From Formosa sp030427735 (GTDB lineage Bacteria; Bacteroidota; Bacteroidia; Flavobacteriales; Flavobacteriaceae), in assembly GCF_051200825.1 (NCBI RefSeq), contig NZ_CP195158.1, positions 1,302,001 to 1,366,000 of the forward strand: DNA of 64,000 nucleotides, given 5' to 3'. The notes beneath the pieces were generated by a model. It ran no database searches and was not told the origin of the DNA. It saw only the letters and a program-made list of their open reading frames with translations. Both the position numbers and the translations under genes were made by a program. How positions within the stretch are numbered: position 1 is the stretch's first letter; every line of letters begins with the position of its first letter. Below, piece after piece: positions 1-8,766 of this stretch.

Positions 1-1
1 A

Positions 2-1711
2 ACTACAGATCAAATTGCCGATAAAATTTCTGAAAATAAGCCATTTTTAAATGTTACTAAAATACATTCAGATGCTTATCAACAAGAATCTTCAGCGGGT
101 GGCGACCGTTATCCAGCAGTAAACGAAGCTATGGTTAACGCTATAGATAATGGTGCTTTGTTGGTTAATTATTTTGGTCATGGCGGTGAAGATGGCTTGG
201 CACACGAACGAATTTTTATGACTACCGATGCACAAGACCTAACAAATGTGTGTAAAATGAATTGTTTTGTAACAGTAACCTGCGAGTATACACGTTTCGA
301 CAATCCGTTAAGGCAAACTGCAGGCGAATTCACCTATTGGAATACAGATGGGGGCGCAGTAGGGCTTATAACCACAACACGACAAATTTTTGTAAGTGTA
401 GGTATAACGTTCAATACCGTGTTGAGCGAATATTTATTTGCGTATAATAGTAGTGCAACTTCAGGCGAATACCCTTCGATGGCAGAAGCATTGCGATTAA
501 CTAAAACGCATCCTTCAATATCAGGAACCAGTCAGCGGCATTTAGTATTTTTTATTGGCGATCCCGCCATGAAATTGACTTTTCCTAAACCTAATATCAG
601 ATTAACAAAAATAAATGGTAGCGATATTGCAACAAATGCAGAGCAGCTTAAAGCGCTATCTAAAGTTACACTTTCGGGAGAAGTTACCGATACAGCTGGA
701 AATATTTTACAAGATTATACAGGGGTGCTAACCTCTACCATTTACGATAAAGAAATAGAACGCACTACTTTAGGTAACGATGGCACAGTGGTTAATGGAT
801 CGGTGTATACTATGGATTTTAAAACCTTAGGAGAAATAATTTTTAGAGGCCAAGCTTCGGTTACAAATGGGCAATTTGAATTCGATTTTGTGGTGCCTAA
901 AGATATTGGAGTTCCAGTTGGCTACGGCAAAGTAAGTTTCTATGCCAAATCCGAAAATCCGCTTTTAGACCAAACAGGAGCAAGTGTAAATACAGTAAAA
1001 ATTGGCGGAATTAACGAGAATGCCGCAGAAGATAATACAGGTCCTGTAATACAATTATATATGAACGACGAAAATTTTGTTACAGGCGGTATCACAAATG
1101 AAGCACCATCTTTATTGGTGAAATTAGAAGACGAAAATGGTATTAACACTGCAAGTGGTATTGGGCACGATATTGTAGCTATAATTGATGCAGACGAAAC
1201 TAATCCTGTAATTTTAAATGATTATTACGAAACCGAATTAGATAATTATCAAAAAGGAACCGCTACGTATCCGTTTAGAGATTTAGAGCCGGGCTTACAT
1301 ACTTTATCTGTAAAAGCGTGGGATGTTTACAATAATTCTTCGGTAGCAGAGTTACAATTTGTAGTATACGATCAAGATCAGCAATTGGTAGTAAATAACG
1401 TGTTAAATTACCCAAATCCGTTTGTAAATTACACAGAATTTTGGTTTAACCACAATAGTTCGGACCCTTTAGACGTTTCTATACAAATCTTTACCGTTTC
1501 GGGTAAGCTTGTAAGAACCTTAAACGGGCAAACAAATTCGGCAGAATGTTGCAATCAAGGGGCTTCGTCGTTATCTCGAGATATAATCTGGGATGGTAGA
1601 GATGATTTTGGAGACAAAATAGGAAAAGGAGTATATGTCTATAAATTAACAGTAAAATCTAATGCCTTAAATAAAACTGTAGAAAAAATAGAGAAACTTG
1701 TCATCCTATAA
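2..1711 (+). CDS. porU: Type IX secretion sortase PorU, C-terminal part (5' end outside window)
   Basis: The reading frame is open from base 2, so this is the last ~569 residues of a larger protein whose start lies upstream. A gingipain-type (C25) cysteine peptidase domain is visible: the catalytic His sits in GHGG (codon 179-181) and the catalytic Cys in VTVTCEYTRF (codon 281-283). Immunoglobulin-like regions follow. The C-terminus (LNYPNPF, then WDGRDDFG and GVYVYKLTV) is a typical type IX C-terminal domain. PorU is known to cleave C-terminal signals from T9SS cargo and attach cargo to the cell surface. The following gene, porV, is its partner in the attachment complex and starts 33 bases downstream. 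An ordinary secreted C25 peptidase is the only alternative; adjacency to porV makes PorU far more likely. Confidence 0.93.
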   Translation, partial: TTDQIADKISENKPFLNVTKIHSDAYQQESSAGGDRYPAVNEAMVNAIDNGALLVNYFGHGGEDGLAHERIFMTTDAQDLTNVCKMNCFVTVTCEYTRFDNPLRQTAGEFTYWNTDGGAVGLITTTRQIFVSVGITFNTVLSEYLFAYNSSATSGEYPSMAEALRLTKTHPSISGTSQRHLVFFIGDPAMKLTFPKPNIRLTKINGSDIATNAEQLKALSKVTLSGEVTDTAGNILQDYTGVLTSTIYDKEIERTTLGNDGTVVNGSVYTMDFKTLGEIIFRGQASVTNGQFEFDFVVPKDIGVPVGYGKVSFYAKSENPLLDQTGASVNTVKIGGINENAAEDNTGPVIQLYMNDENFVTGGITNEAPSLLVKLEDENGINTASGIGHDIVAIIDADETNPVILNDYYETELDNYQKGTATYPFRDLEPGLHTLSVKAWDVYNNSSVAELQFVVYDQDQQLVVNNVLNYPNPFVNYTEFWFNHNSSDPLDVSIQIFTVSGKLVRTLNGQTNSAECCNQGASSLSRDIIWDGRDDFGDKIGKGVYVYKLTVKSNALNKTVEKIEKLVIL

Positions 1712-1744
1712 TAAAAAATTATATTTGCAAAATAAACTAATTTC

Positions 1745-2992
1745 ATGAAAACAACACTTTTAGCAATTCTATTTGTATTACTCGCTATTAATATTAATGC
1801 ACAATCAACCACGATTATTCCAAACCCACAAGACTCAAGAGTAATAACAACCGGAATGCCTTTTTTGCTCATCGCTTCCGATGCTAGAGCAGCATCTATG
1901 GGAGATATGGGGGTAGCAACTTCGGTAGACGGATTTTCGCAACAGTGGAACTCTTCAAAATATGCATTCTCTACAGCTAAACAAGGTATAGCCTTAAGTT
2001 ATACACCGTATTTAAGTAGTCTGGTAAACGATATATTTTTAGGTAATGTAGGGTATTACAACAGAATTAACGAGCGTAGTGCTTTTGCAGCTAGTTTTAG
2101 ATATTTTTCGTTAGGTGATATTGCCTTTGTTGAAAACGAATTTGCAGAAGAATTAATACAACGTCCTAACGAATTGGCTTTAGATGCCTCTTATGCCTTA
2201 AAACTTAGCGATCAGTACTCAATGTCTGTAGCAATGCGTTATATGCGTTCAGATTTAAGAATTCAAGGTGTTGATGCCGATCCCGAAGCAGCTAGTACTT
2301 TTGGGGTAGATATTAGTGGATATTATCAAAGTGAAGAAGAAGCCTATAACGATTTTAATGGCCGTTGGAGAGGTGGATTTGCCATTCAAAACATAGGTCC
2401 AAAATTTAAGTACGATGAAGGTGGAGTAGAAAACTTTCAACCAACAACATTACGTTTAGGTGGAGGTTTCGATTTTATTTTCGATCAATACAATAAATTA
2501 TCGGTAACAGCCGAAGTTACAAAGCTTTTAGTACCAACCCCACCAATTTACGGAACCGAATTCGAATATGAAGATCTAAACGGTAATGGCCAATACGATG
2601 AAGATATAGATGAATTAGGAGAACAATTATCGGCAACAAACGGAATTATTTACGATGGTAAAGACCCAGATGTTAGTTTCTTATCAGGAATGTTTCAATC
2701 TTGGGGAGATGCTCCAGGAGGATTTAAAGAAGAAATGCAAGAATTTACTTGGGCTTTAGGTGCAGAGTATATGTATCAAGAATCGTTTGGATTCAGAGCA
2801 GGATATTTTCATGAAGCCGAAGATAAAGGAGCACGTCAGTTCTTTGCTTTAGGAGCAGGGTTTAAATACAATGTTATTAATATAGATTTATCGTATTTAT
2901 TCTCTACATCAAAAGTTCAAAGTCCTTTAGAAAACACATTACGTTTTTCGCTTACCTTTAATTTAGGAGAAGGAACTTACGTAGAGTATTAA
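1745..2992 (+). CDS. porV: Type IX secretion outer-membrane protein PorV (LptO)
   Basis: A 415-residue protein with an N-terminal signal peptide (residues 1-19, ending NINAQ), then the PorV hallmark region GMPFLLIASDARAASMGDMGVATSVDG and repeated amphipathic strands ending in an aromatic-rich FSLTFNLGEGTYVEY terminus, as expected for an outer-membrane beta-barrel. In the T9SS, PorV collects cargo from the SprA translocon and passes it to PorU. It follows porU directly and is presumably co-transcribed with it. A strong hairpin terminator lies 20 bases past the stop. The acidic, Asp/Asn-rich loop around residues 270-295 (LNGNGQYDEDIDELG) resembles a calcium-binding loop; that part is inference. 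Confidence 0.95.
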   Translation: MKTTLLAILFVLLAININAQSTTIIPNPQDSRVITTGMPFLLIASDARAASMGDMGVATSVDGFSQQWNSSKYAFSTAKQGIALSYTPYLSSLVNDIFLGNVGYYNRINERSAFAASFRYFSLGDIAFVENEFAEELIQRPNELALDASYALKLSDQYSMSVAMRYMRSDLRIQGVDADPEAASTFGVDISGYYQSEEEAYNDFNGRWRGGFAIQNIGPKFKYDEGGVENFQPTTLRLGGGFDFIFDQYNKLSVTAEVTKLLVPTPPIYGTEFEYEDLNGNGQYDEDIDELGEQLSATNGIIYDGKDPDVSFLSGMFQSWGDAPGGFKEEMQEFTWALGAEYMYQESFGFRAGYFHEAEDKGARQFFALGAGFKYNVINIDLSYLFSTSKVQSPLENTLRFSLTFNLGEGTYVEY

Positions 2993-3012
2993 TTTCTACT
3001 TTAAAATACAAT

Positions 3013-3053
3013 AAAACAAAAAACTATTGCCAAAAGCAATAGTTTTTTGTTTT
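3013..3053 (+). terminator. Intrinsic terminator after porU-porV
   Basis: A perfect 18-bp inverted repeat (3013-3030 with 3036-3053) around a 5-base loop CAAAA, with a T-rich 3' arm (GTTTTTTGTTTT). It lies just past the porV stop and before cdd. The A-rich 5' arm could also let it work on the opposite strand. Confidence 0.88.
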
Positions 3054-3099
3054 AATAAGTTTCTTATCTTTAATATATAAGCTATTTAAAGATGTTTTA

Positions 3100-3582
3100 A
3101 TGAAAGAGTTAAAAATAGAAACCACATTTTTTGTTTACGATACTATAGAAGCGTTGCCAGAACAAATACAAAAATTAATGCATAAAGCTGGCAAGGCTCG
3201 ACTAAAAGCCTATGCACCGTATTCTCAATTTTTAGTTGGGGCAGCATTACTCTTAGACAATGGTAAGGTGGTTACAGGCAGTAACCAAGAAAATGCGTCT
3301 TATCCTTCGGGTTTATGCGCGGAGCGCACAGCAATATATTATGCCGGAGCGCAATATCCAGATGCTAAAATTGTTAGTATGGCATTAACAGCCGGATCGC
3401 TAAAAAATACAACCAAGCAACCCATACCACCTTGCGGGGCTTGCAGACAGGCCATTTCGGAATACGAAGTAAAACAGCAACAACCCATTGAAATTTACTT
3501 TATGGGAGAAACAGGAAAAGTGATAAAATCAGAATCCTTAAAAAATTTATTGCCTTTAGTATTCGAAAAAACTGTTTTGTAA
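3100..3582 (+). CDS. cdd: Cytidine deaminase
   Basis: A 160-residue homotetramer-type cytidine deaminase of normal length. The zinc and catalytic motif is clear: GLCAERTAIYYAG supplies the first zinc Cys and the proton-shuttling Glu, and PPCGACRQ supplies the other two zinc Cys. AYAPYSQFLVGAALL matches the substrate-binding N-terminal region. The enzyme hydrolyses cytidine and deoxycytidine to uridine and deoxyuridine in pyrimidine salvage. It sits alone between the porV terminator and the pdhA promoter region, so it is probably a single-gene unit. Confidence 0.95.
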   Translation: MKELKIETTFFVYDTIEALPEQIQKLMHKAGKARLKAYAPYSQFLVGAALLLDNGKVVTGSNQENASYPSGLCAERTAIYYAGAQYPDAKIVSMALTAGSLKNTTKQPIPPCGACRQAISEYEVKQQQPIEIYFMGETGKVIKSESLKNLLPLVFEKTVL

Positions 3583-3671
3583 ATTTTTTTGTTAATTTTT
3601 ACCATAATCGACTTTTTCGTTAATGTGTAAAGTGTTACTTTTGTTACTCGTTTTTTAAAATAGCGTTACTC

Positions 3672-4670
3672 ATGCAAAAAGTCACAAAGGAAACATACAT
3701 TAAATGGTATGAAGACATGTTATTCTGGAGAAAGTTTGAAGATAAACTAGCTGCAGTATACATTCAACAAAAAGTAAGAGGATTTCTACACTTATACAAT
3801 GGTCAAGAAGCTGTATTAGCAGGTGCTTTACACGCCATGGATTTAACAAAAGATAAAATGATTACGGCTTACCGTAATCACGTGCAACCAATAGGAATGG
3901 GTGTAGACCCACGTCGCGTTATGGCAGAACTATATGGTAAAGCTACCGGAACTTCTCAAGGTTTAGGTGGTTCTATGCACATTTTCTCTAAAGAACACCG
4001 TTTTTATGGTGGTCATGGTATTGTTGGTGGTCAAATCCCTTTAGGTGCAGGTATGGCCTTTGGAGATAAATATCATGGTAGCGATGCTGTTACATTATGT
4101 TGTTTTGGTGATGGCGCAGCCCGTCAAGGATCGTTACACGAAACGTTCAACTTAGCCATGTTATGGAAGTTGCCAGTAATTTTTGTTTGCGAAAACAACG
4201 GTTATGCTATGGGTACTTCTGTAGCACGTACAGCAAACCATACCGATGTATGGAAACTAGGTTTAGGCTACGAAATGCCATGTGGGCCAGTAGATGGAAT
4301 GAACCCTGTAAAAGTTGCAGAAGCGTTCGATGAAGCTATTCAAAGAGCACGTCGCGGTGATGGACCAACATTCTTAGAATTAAAAACATACAGATATAGA
4401 GGGCATTCCATGAGTGATGCACAGCATTATCGTACTAAAGAAGAAGTAGAAGAATACAAGAAAATAGATCCAATTACACAAGTAAAGGATATTATTCTTA
4501 AAAAGAAATACGCTACAGAAGCCGATATCAAGAAAATTGATAAACGCGTAAAAGATTTAGTAAGCGAGTGCGAAAAATTTGCAGAAGAATCTCCATTCCC
4601 AGATAAGAACGTAATGTACGACGTTGTTTACGAACAAGAAGACTATCCATTTTTACAACATAAATTATAA
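3672..4670 (+). CDS. pdhA: Pyruvate dehydrogenase E1 component, alpha subunit
   Basis: A 332-residue protein with the thiamine-diphosphate motif GDGAARQGSLHETFNLAMLWKLPVIFVCENN (GDG...N) near residues 157-187, and the regulatory-loop region YRYRGHSMSDAQHYRTKEE. It catalyses thiamine-dependent decarboxylation of pyruvate and acetyl transfer to the lipoyl group of E2. The E2 gene starts 3 bases after its stop. No E1-beta gene is present here; in flavobacteria this subunit is commonly encoded elsewhere. A TACTTTTG -7 element (3636-3643) precedes the start. The branched-chain 2-oxoacid enzyme is the nearest alternative, made less likely by the E2 partner. Confidence 0.94.
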   Translation: MQKVTKETYIKWYEDMLFWRKFEDKLAAVYIQQKVRGFLHLYNGQEAVLAGALHAMDLTKDKMITAYRNHVQPIGMGVDPRRVMAELYGKATGTSQGLGGSMHIFSKEHRFYGGHGIVGGQIPLGAGMAFGDKYHGSDAVTLCCFGDGAARQGSLHETFNLAMLWKLPVIFVCENNGYAMGTSVARTANHTDVWKLGLGYEMPCGPVDGMNPVKVAEAFDEAIQRARRGDGPTFLELKTYRYRGHSMSDAQHYRTKEEVEEYKKIDPITQVKDIILKKKYATEADIKKIDKRVKDLVSECEKFAEESPFPDKNVMYDVVYEQEDYPFLQHKL

Positions 4671-4673
4671 GTT

Positions 4674-6311
4674 ATGGCCGAAATTATTACAATGCCGCGT
4701 TTAAGCGATACTATGGAAGAAGGTACCGTTGCAACGTGGTTAAAAAAAGTAGGAGATAAAGTGTCGGAAGGCGATATCCTAGCCGAAATTGAAACAGATA
4801 AAGCTACAATGGAGTTCGAATCTTTCCATGAAGGAACCTTATTACATATAGGTGTTCAAGAAGGAGAAACAACTAAAGTAGACGAGTTGTTAGCGGTTAT
4901 TGGTGAAGAAGGCGAAGACATATCTGGTATTTTAAATGGTGGAGGAGCATCAAGTGAAGCTCCAAAAGAAGAAGCTAAAGCAGAAACTGCTGATGATAAT
5001 GAAGCAGCTAAAGAAGAAGCTTCTACAGTATCGGCAGATATTCCAGAAGGTGTGGCAGTGGTAACTATGCCACGTTTAAGCGATACCATGGAAGAAGGTA
5101 CAGTGGCAACATGGTTGAAAAAAGAAGGAGATACTGTAGAGGAAGGTGATATTTTAGCCGAAATAGAAACAGATAAAGCTACAATGGAATTCGAATCTTT
5201 TAATGCGGGTACTTTATTGTATGTAGGCTTAAAAGAAGGCGAGTCGGCAAAAGTAGATTCTTTATTAGCAATTATAGGACCTGCCGGTACAGATGTATCA
5301 GGTGTGGTTAGTAATTTTGGTTCGGCTGCTCCAGCAGCTCCTAAACAAGAGGCTTCAAAATCTGAAGCACCTAAGGAAGCTCCAAAAGCAGAAGCTAAAG
5401 AGGCTCCAAAAACTACAGCAACTAAACCAGCAACGAGTACTACTGATGGTGGACGATTATTTGTATCGCCATTAGCTAAAAAGATAGCCGAAGAAAAAGG
5501 CATCAATTTATCGCAAGTTAAAGGTTCTGGCGAAAACGGACGCATCGTAAAACGCGATATAGAAAACTTTACCCCACCAGCTGCAACTACTGCAGCGCCT
5601 GCAAGTGCTTCGGTAGCTGCTCAGGGCGTTGAAGATTTTGAAGAGAAATCAAACTCGCAAATGCGTAAGGTTATCGCTAAGCGTTTGTCAGAATCTAAAT
5701 TTACAGCACCACATTATTATTTAAATGTGGAGTTTGATATGGAGAACGCTATGGCATTCCGTAAGCAAGTAAATGAGATTCCAGATACTAAAATATCATT
5801 TAACGATATCGTAGTTAAAGCATGTGCTAAAGCTTTAAAATTACACCCTCAAGTAAATTCGCAGTGGTTTGCAGATAAAATGCGTTTAAACCACCATGTT
5901 AATATTGGTGTTGCTGTAGCTGTAGAAGACGGTTTAGTGGTACCTGTGGTTAAATTTGCAGATACGTTAAGTTTACCACAAATTGGAGCTTCAGTTAAAG
6001 ATTTTGCTGGACGTGCACGTAATAAAAAGTTAACACCAGCAGAAATGGAAGGTAGTACATTTACTATTTCTAATTTAGGTATGTTCGGTATCGAAAGCTT
6101 TACGTCTATCATTAATCAACCAAACTCTGCAATTCTATCGGTTGGTGCTATTGTGCAAAAGCCTGTAGTTAAAAACGGAGAAATTGTAGTTGGTCATACC
6201 ATGAAATTATGTTTGGCTTGCGATCACAGAACTGTAGACGGTGCTACAGGAGCTGAGTTCCTTCAAACCTTAAAAGGATTTATAGAAAATCCATTATCAA
6301 TGTTAATGTAA
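4674..6311 (+). CDS. pdhC: Pyruvate dehydrogenase E2, dihydrolipoamide acetyltransferase with two lipoyl domains
   Basis: A 545-residue E2. Two near-identical lipoyl domains each carry the lipoylation motif ETDKATMEFES (around residues 42 and 165). They are joined by Ala/Lys/Glu/Pro-rich flexible linkers, followed by a peripheral-subunit-binding domain (VSPLAKKIAEEKGINL...GRIVKRDI) and a catalytic acyltransferase domain with the active-site DHRTVDG near the C-terminus. It transfers acetyl groups from E1 to coenzyme A and forms the core of the complex. It overlaps functionally and positionally with pdhA (3-base gap). The nearly duplicated lipoyl segments suggest recent or concerted domain duplication. 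An intrinsic terminator follows. Confidence 0.95.
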   Translation: MAEIITMPRLSDTMEEGTVATWLKKVGDKVSEGDILAEIETDKATMEFESFHEGTLLHIGVQEGETTKVDELLAVIGEEGEDISGILNGGGASSEAPKEEAKAETADDNEAAKEEASTVSADIPEGVAVVTMPRLSDTMEEGTVATWLKKEGDTVEEGDILAEIETDKATMEFESFNAGTLLYVGLKEGESAKVDSLLAIIGPAGTDVSGVVSNFGSAAPAAPKQEASKSEAPKEAPKAEAKEAPKTTATKPATSTTDGGRLFVSPLAKKIAEEKGINLSQVKGSGENGRIVKRDIENFTPPAATTAAPASASVAAQGVEDFEEKSNSQMRKVIAKRLSESKFTAPHYYLNVEFDMENAMAFRKQVNEIPDTKISFNDIVVKACAKALKLHPQVNSQWFADKMRLNHHVNIGVAVAVEDGLVVPVVKFADTLSLPQIGASVKDFAGRARNKKLTPAEMEGSTFTISNLGMFGIESFTSIINQPNSAILSVGAIVQKPVVKNGEIVVGHTMKLCLACDHRTVDGATGAEFLQTLKGFIENPLSMLM

Positions 6312-6329
6312 GTCATTATTGAGATATAT

Positions 6330-6358
6330 AAAATCCTGCTTTTACGGCAGGATTTTTT
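6330..6358 (+). terminator. Intrinsic terminator after the pdhA-E2 operon
   Basis: A 10-bp perfect stem (6330-6339 AAAATCCTGC with 6347-6356 GCAGGATTTT), a 7-base loop and a following T tract (TTTTTTG TTTTT). Confidence 0.88.
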
Positions 6359-6428
6359 GTTTTTACCATAAACTATTAATTAATGATGTTATTAGTTTTA
6401 TATGAAAATTTTCAAAATATAAAAGAGT

Positions 6429-7109
6429 ATGAAACATGTAATCATTACCGGAACTAGCCGAGGAATTGGTTTAGAACTCGTAAAGTGTTTTGCCGAACAA
6501 GGCCATAAGGTATTGGCGCTATCCAGAAATGCAAGTCCAGTTACAGCTTTAAATTTAGAAAATGTACACACGTTTTCTTTCGATTTGAATAATGATAATC
6601 ACTATAAACAGGTAGAAGAATTTATAAATGAAAACTGGCCTCAAGTAGATGTTTTAATCAATAACGCAGGTTTACTAATTAACAAACCGTTTTCAGAACT
6701 TACAACTGCCGATTTTAAAACGATTTATCAGACAAATGTTTTTGGTGTTGCCGAATTAACCCGAATAGTTTTGCCATTTATGAAACAAGGTAGTCATGTG
6801 GTTACCATCAGTTCTATGGGAGGTATTCAAGGCAGTATGAAATTTCCTGGTTTAGCGGCTTATAGTTCTAGTAAAGGAGCAGTAATTACCTTATCCGAAT
6901 TGCTTGCCGAAGAATATAAAGCTTCAGGAATAGCGTTTAATGTACTGGCTTTAGGCGCAGTGCAAACCGAAATGCTGGAAGAAGCTTTTCCTGGTTATGT
7001 AGCACCTACCACAGCACAGGCCATGGGGCAATATATATACAATTTTGCATTAACAGGACAAGCGTTTTATAATGGTAAAGTCTTACAAGTATCATCTACA
7101 ACTCCTTAA
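6429..7109 (+). CDS. Short-chain dehydrogenase/reductase (SDR family)
   Basis: A 226-residue classical SDR. The nucleotide-binding TGTSRGIG motif is at the N-terminus, NNAG near residue 79, the catalytic Ser in VTISSMGG, and the Tyr-Lys pair in AAYSSSKGA. It is an NAD(P)-dependent oxidoreductase whose substrate cannot be read from sequence. Its stop codon overlaps the start of the HAD phosphatase gene by one base, so the two are translationally coupled and probably belong to one pathway or a salvage function. Confidence 0.9.
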   Translation: MKHVIITGTSRGIGLELVKCFAEQGHKVLALSRNASPVTALNLENVHTFSFDLNNDNHYKQVEEFINENWPQVDVLINNAGLLINKPFSELTTADFKTIYQTNVFGVAELTRIVLPFMKQGSHVVTISSMGGIQGSMKFPGLAAYSSSKGAVITLSELLAEEYKASGIAFNVLALGAVQTEMLEEAFPGYVAPTTAQAMGQYIYNFALTGQAFYNGKVLQVSSTTP

Positions 7110-7762
7110 TGATTATGGGAAAATATAAATGTGTTATTTTTGATTGCGATGGCGTTTTAGTAGATAGCGAAGCCTTGAGTAATGGTGTTTTAGCCGATTT
7201 GGCTAACGTGCATGGTGCAAATTTAAATCTCGCTTCTGCCATAAAATTATTTAAAGGTGGTTCTATAGAGGCTTGTATTACCAAAATTGAACACCGTATT
7301 GGTAAAAAACTTCCGGAGACTTTTGAAGCAGATTATAGACGTATTAGTTTTGAAAAGTTTAAAACGCAAATGCAGCCTATTGAAGGTATAAAAGCAGTTT
7401 TGGATCAATTAGAAATTCCGTTTTGTGTCGCGTCTAGCGGTCCCGAAGAAAAAATTAGATTAAATCTGGGCTTAACAGGCTTGTTGCCACTGTTTGAAGG
7501 GCGCATATTTAGTTGCTACACTATAAAAACCTGGAAGCCAGATCCGGCAGTTTTTTTGTGGGCAGCAAAAACTATGGGCTTTACCCCAGATGAATGCTTA
7601 GTTATAGAAGATAGTTTTACAGGAGTAACGGCTGCCAAAGCAGGTGGTTTTGATGTGTTTGGATTTACCCAACAAGATGTACATAACGAGTTGGAAGGTC
7701 ATGCCACTAAAGTTTTCAATGCGATGGATGAGTTATTACCTTTAATACATGCATCTAAATAG
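7109..7762 (+). CDS. HAD-superfamily phosphatase (beta-phosphoglucomutase-like)
   Basis: A 217-residue HAD hydrolase. Motif I is FDCDGVLVDSE with the nucleophilic and acid/base Asp residues, motif II is the Ser in VASSGPEE, motif III includes the Lys in KPDPAVFL, and motif IV is VIEDSFTGVTAAKAGG. The helical cap after motif I puts it in subfamily I, with phosphosugar mutases and sugar-phosphate phosphatases. The substrate is unknown. The start ATG overlaps the SDR stop; an ATG two codons later (MGKYKCV) is an equally good start. Confidence 0.9.
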   Translation: MIMGKYKCVIFDCDGVLVDSEALSNGVLADLANVHGANLNLASAIKLFKGGSIEACITKIEHRIGKKLPETFEADYRRISFEKFKTQMQPIEGIKAVLDQLEIPFCVASSGPEEKIRLNLGLTGLLPLFEGRIFSCYTIKTWKPDPAVFLWAAKTMGFTPDECLVIEDSFTGVTAAKAGGFDVFGFTQQDVHNELEGHATKVFNAMDELLPLIHASK

Positions 7763-7821
7763 GTGTTCAATGCGTTGTTTTTCTATTAAATATATTAATT
7801 TCGCAAAAAAGTAATTTTTCC

Positions 7822-8757
7822 ATGCAACAAACAACTAATGCAATTGTTATGATTCGTCCTGTTAATTTTAGGATGAACGAACAAACCGCCGTTAATAATT
7901 ATTATCAAAAAGTTATTGATGGTATTTTACCAGAAACGGTTAATGCTAAAGCCCAACAAGAATTTGATGCATATGTCGAAAAATTAAAAGCGATAGGGGT
8001 ACACGTTATTGTAGTAGAAGATACTGCGGAAACCGATACACCCGATTCTATTTTTCCTAATAATTGGATTTCGTTTCATGAAAATGGTACCGTGGCACTG
8101 TATCCGATGTTTGCTGAAAACAGACGTTTGGAACGCCGTGAGGATCTTTTAGATATCCTAGAAGAAGAAGGTTTTGTAATACATGACATAATAGATTATA
8201 CCAGTGCCGAAGACGAAGGTGTATTTTTAGAGGGTACGGGCAGTTTGTTATTAGATCGTGCAAACGGAAAAGCGTATTGTGCTTTGTCGCCAAGAGCTGA
8301 CGAAGATTTGTTCATAGAATTTTGTGAAGATTTCGATTATTTTCCTGTGTTATTTACAGCCAATCAAACGGTTAATGGAACACGTAAAGCCATATATCAT
8401 ACCAATGTTATGATGTGTTTGGCCGAAAGTTTCGCTGTAATTTGTTTAGACTGTATAGATGATAAAAAAGAACGCAAACAAGTTGTTCAGCATTTAAAAG
8501 ATAGCGGTAAAGAAATTATAGCTATTACCGAGCAGCAGGTTCAGCATTTTGCAGGTAATATGTTGCAAGTAAAAGGGCATGATAACGAGTTGTTTTTAAT
8601 CATGAGCACATCGGCATATCAGTCTTTAACAGACAAACAAATAGAAGCTATAAATAAACATTGCAAAATAGTACACAGCTCTTTAGATACTATTGAAGCC
8701 TGTGGTGGAGGAAGCGCACGTTGTATGATGGCCGAAGTATTTTTACCTAAGCAATAA
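7822..8757 (+). CDS. ctlX: Amidinotransferase-fold hydrolase, CtlX type (citrulline utilization)
   Basis: A 311-residue member of the guanidino-group-modifying superfamily (arginine deiminase/DDAH fold). Visible superfamily features are FPNNWISFHENG near residues 76-87, the acidic pair EDEGVFLEGTGSLLLDR, the catalytic His region AIYHTNVMMCL, and the C-terminal catalytic Cys in GGGSARCMMAEV. Related proteins are annotated as citrulline-utilization hydrolase CtlX or dimethylarginine dimethylaminohydrolase-like; the exact substrate is not certain. It probably has its own promoter in the 59-base gap upstream. It converges with the next gene with only 9 bases between the stops and no visible terminator. 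Confidence 0.82.
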   Translation: MQQTTNAIVMIRPVNFRMNEQTAVNNYYQKVIDGILPETVNAKAQQEFDAYVEKLKAIGVHVIVVEDTAETDTPDSIFPNNWISFHENGTVALYPMFAENRRLERREDLLDILEEEGFVIHDIIDYTSAEDEGVFLEGTGSLLLDRANGKAYCALSPRADEDLFIEFCEDFDYFPVLFTANQTVNGTRKAIYHTNVMMCLAESFAVICLDCIDDKKERKQVVQHLKDSGKEIIAITEQQVQHFAGNMLQVKGHDNELFLIMSTSAYQSLTDKQIEAINKHCKIVHSSLDTIEACGGGSARCMMAEVFLPKQ

Positions 8758-8766
8758 AACAAACAT

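Noticed and set aside
4856..5545. A 229-codon frame on the minus strand across the E2 gene
   Set aside because: It is the shadow of the repetitive Ala/Lys/Glu-rich lipoyl-linker region of pdhC and has no family features.
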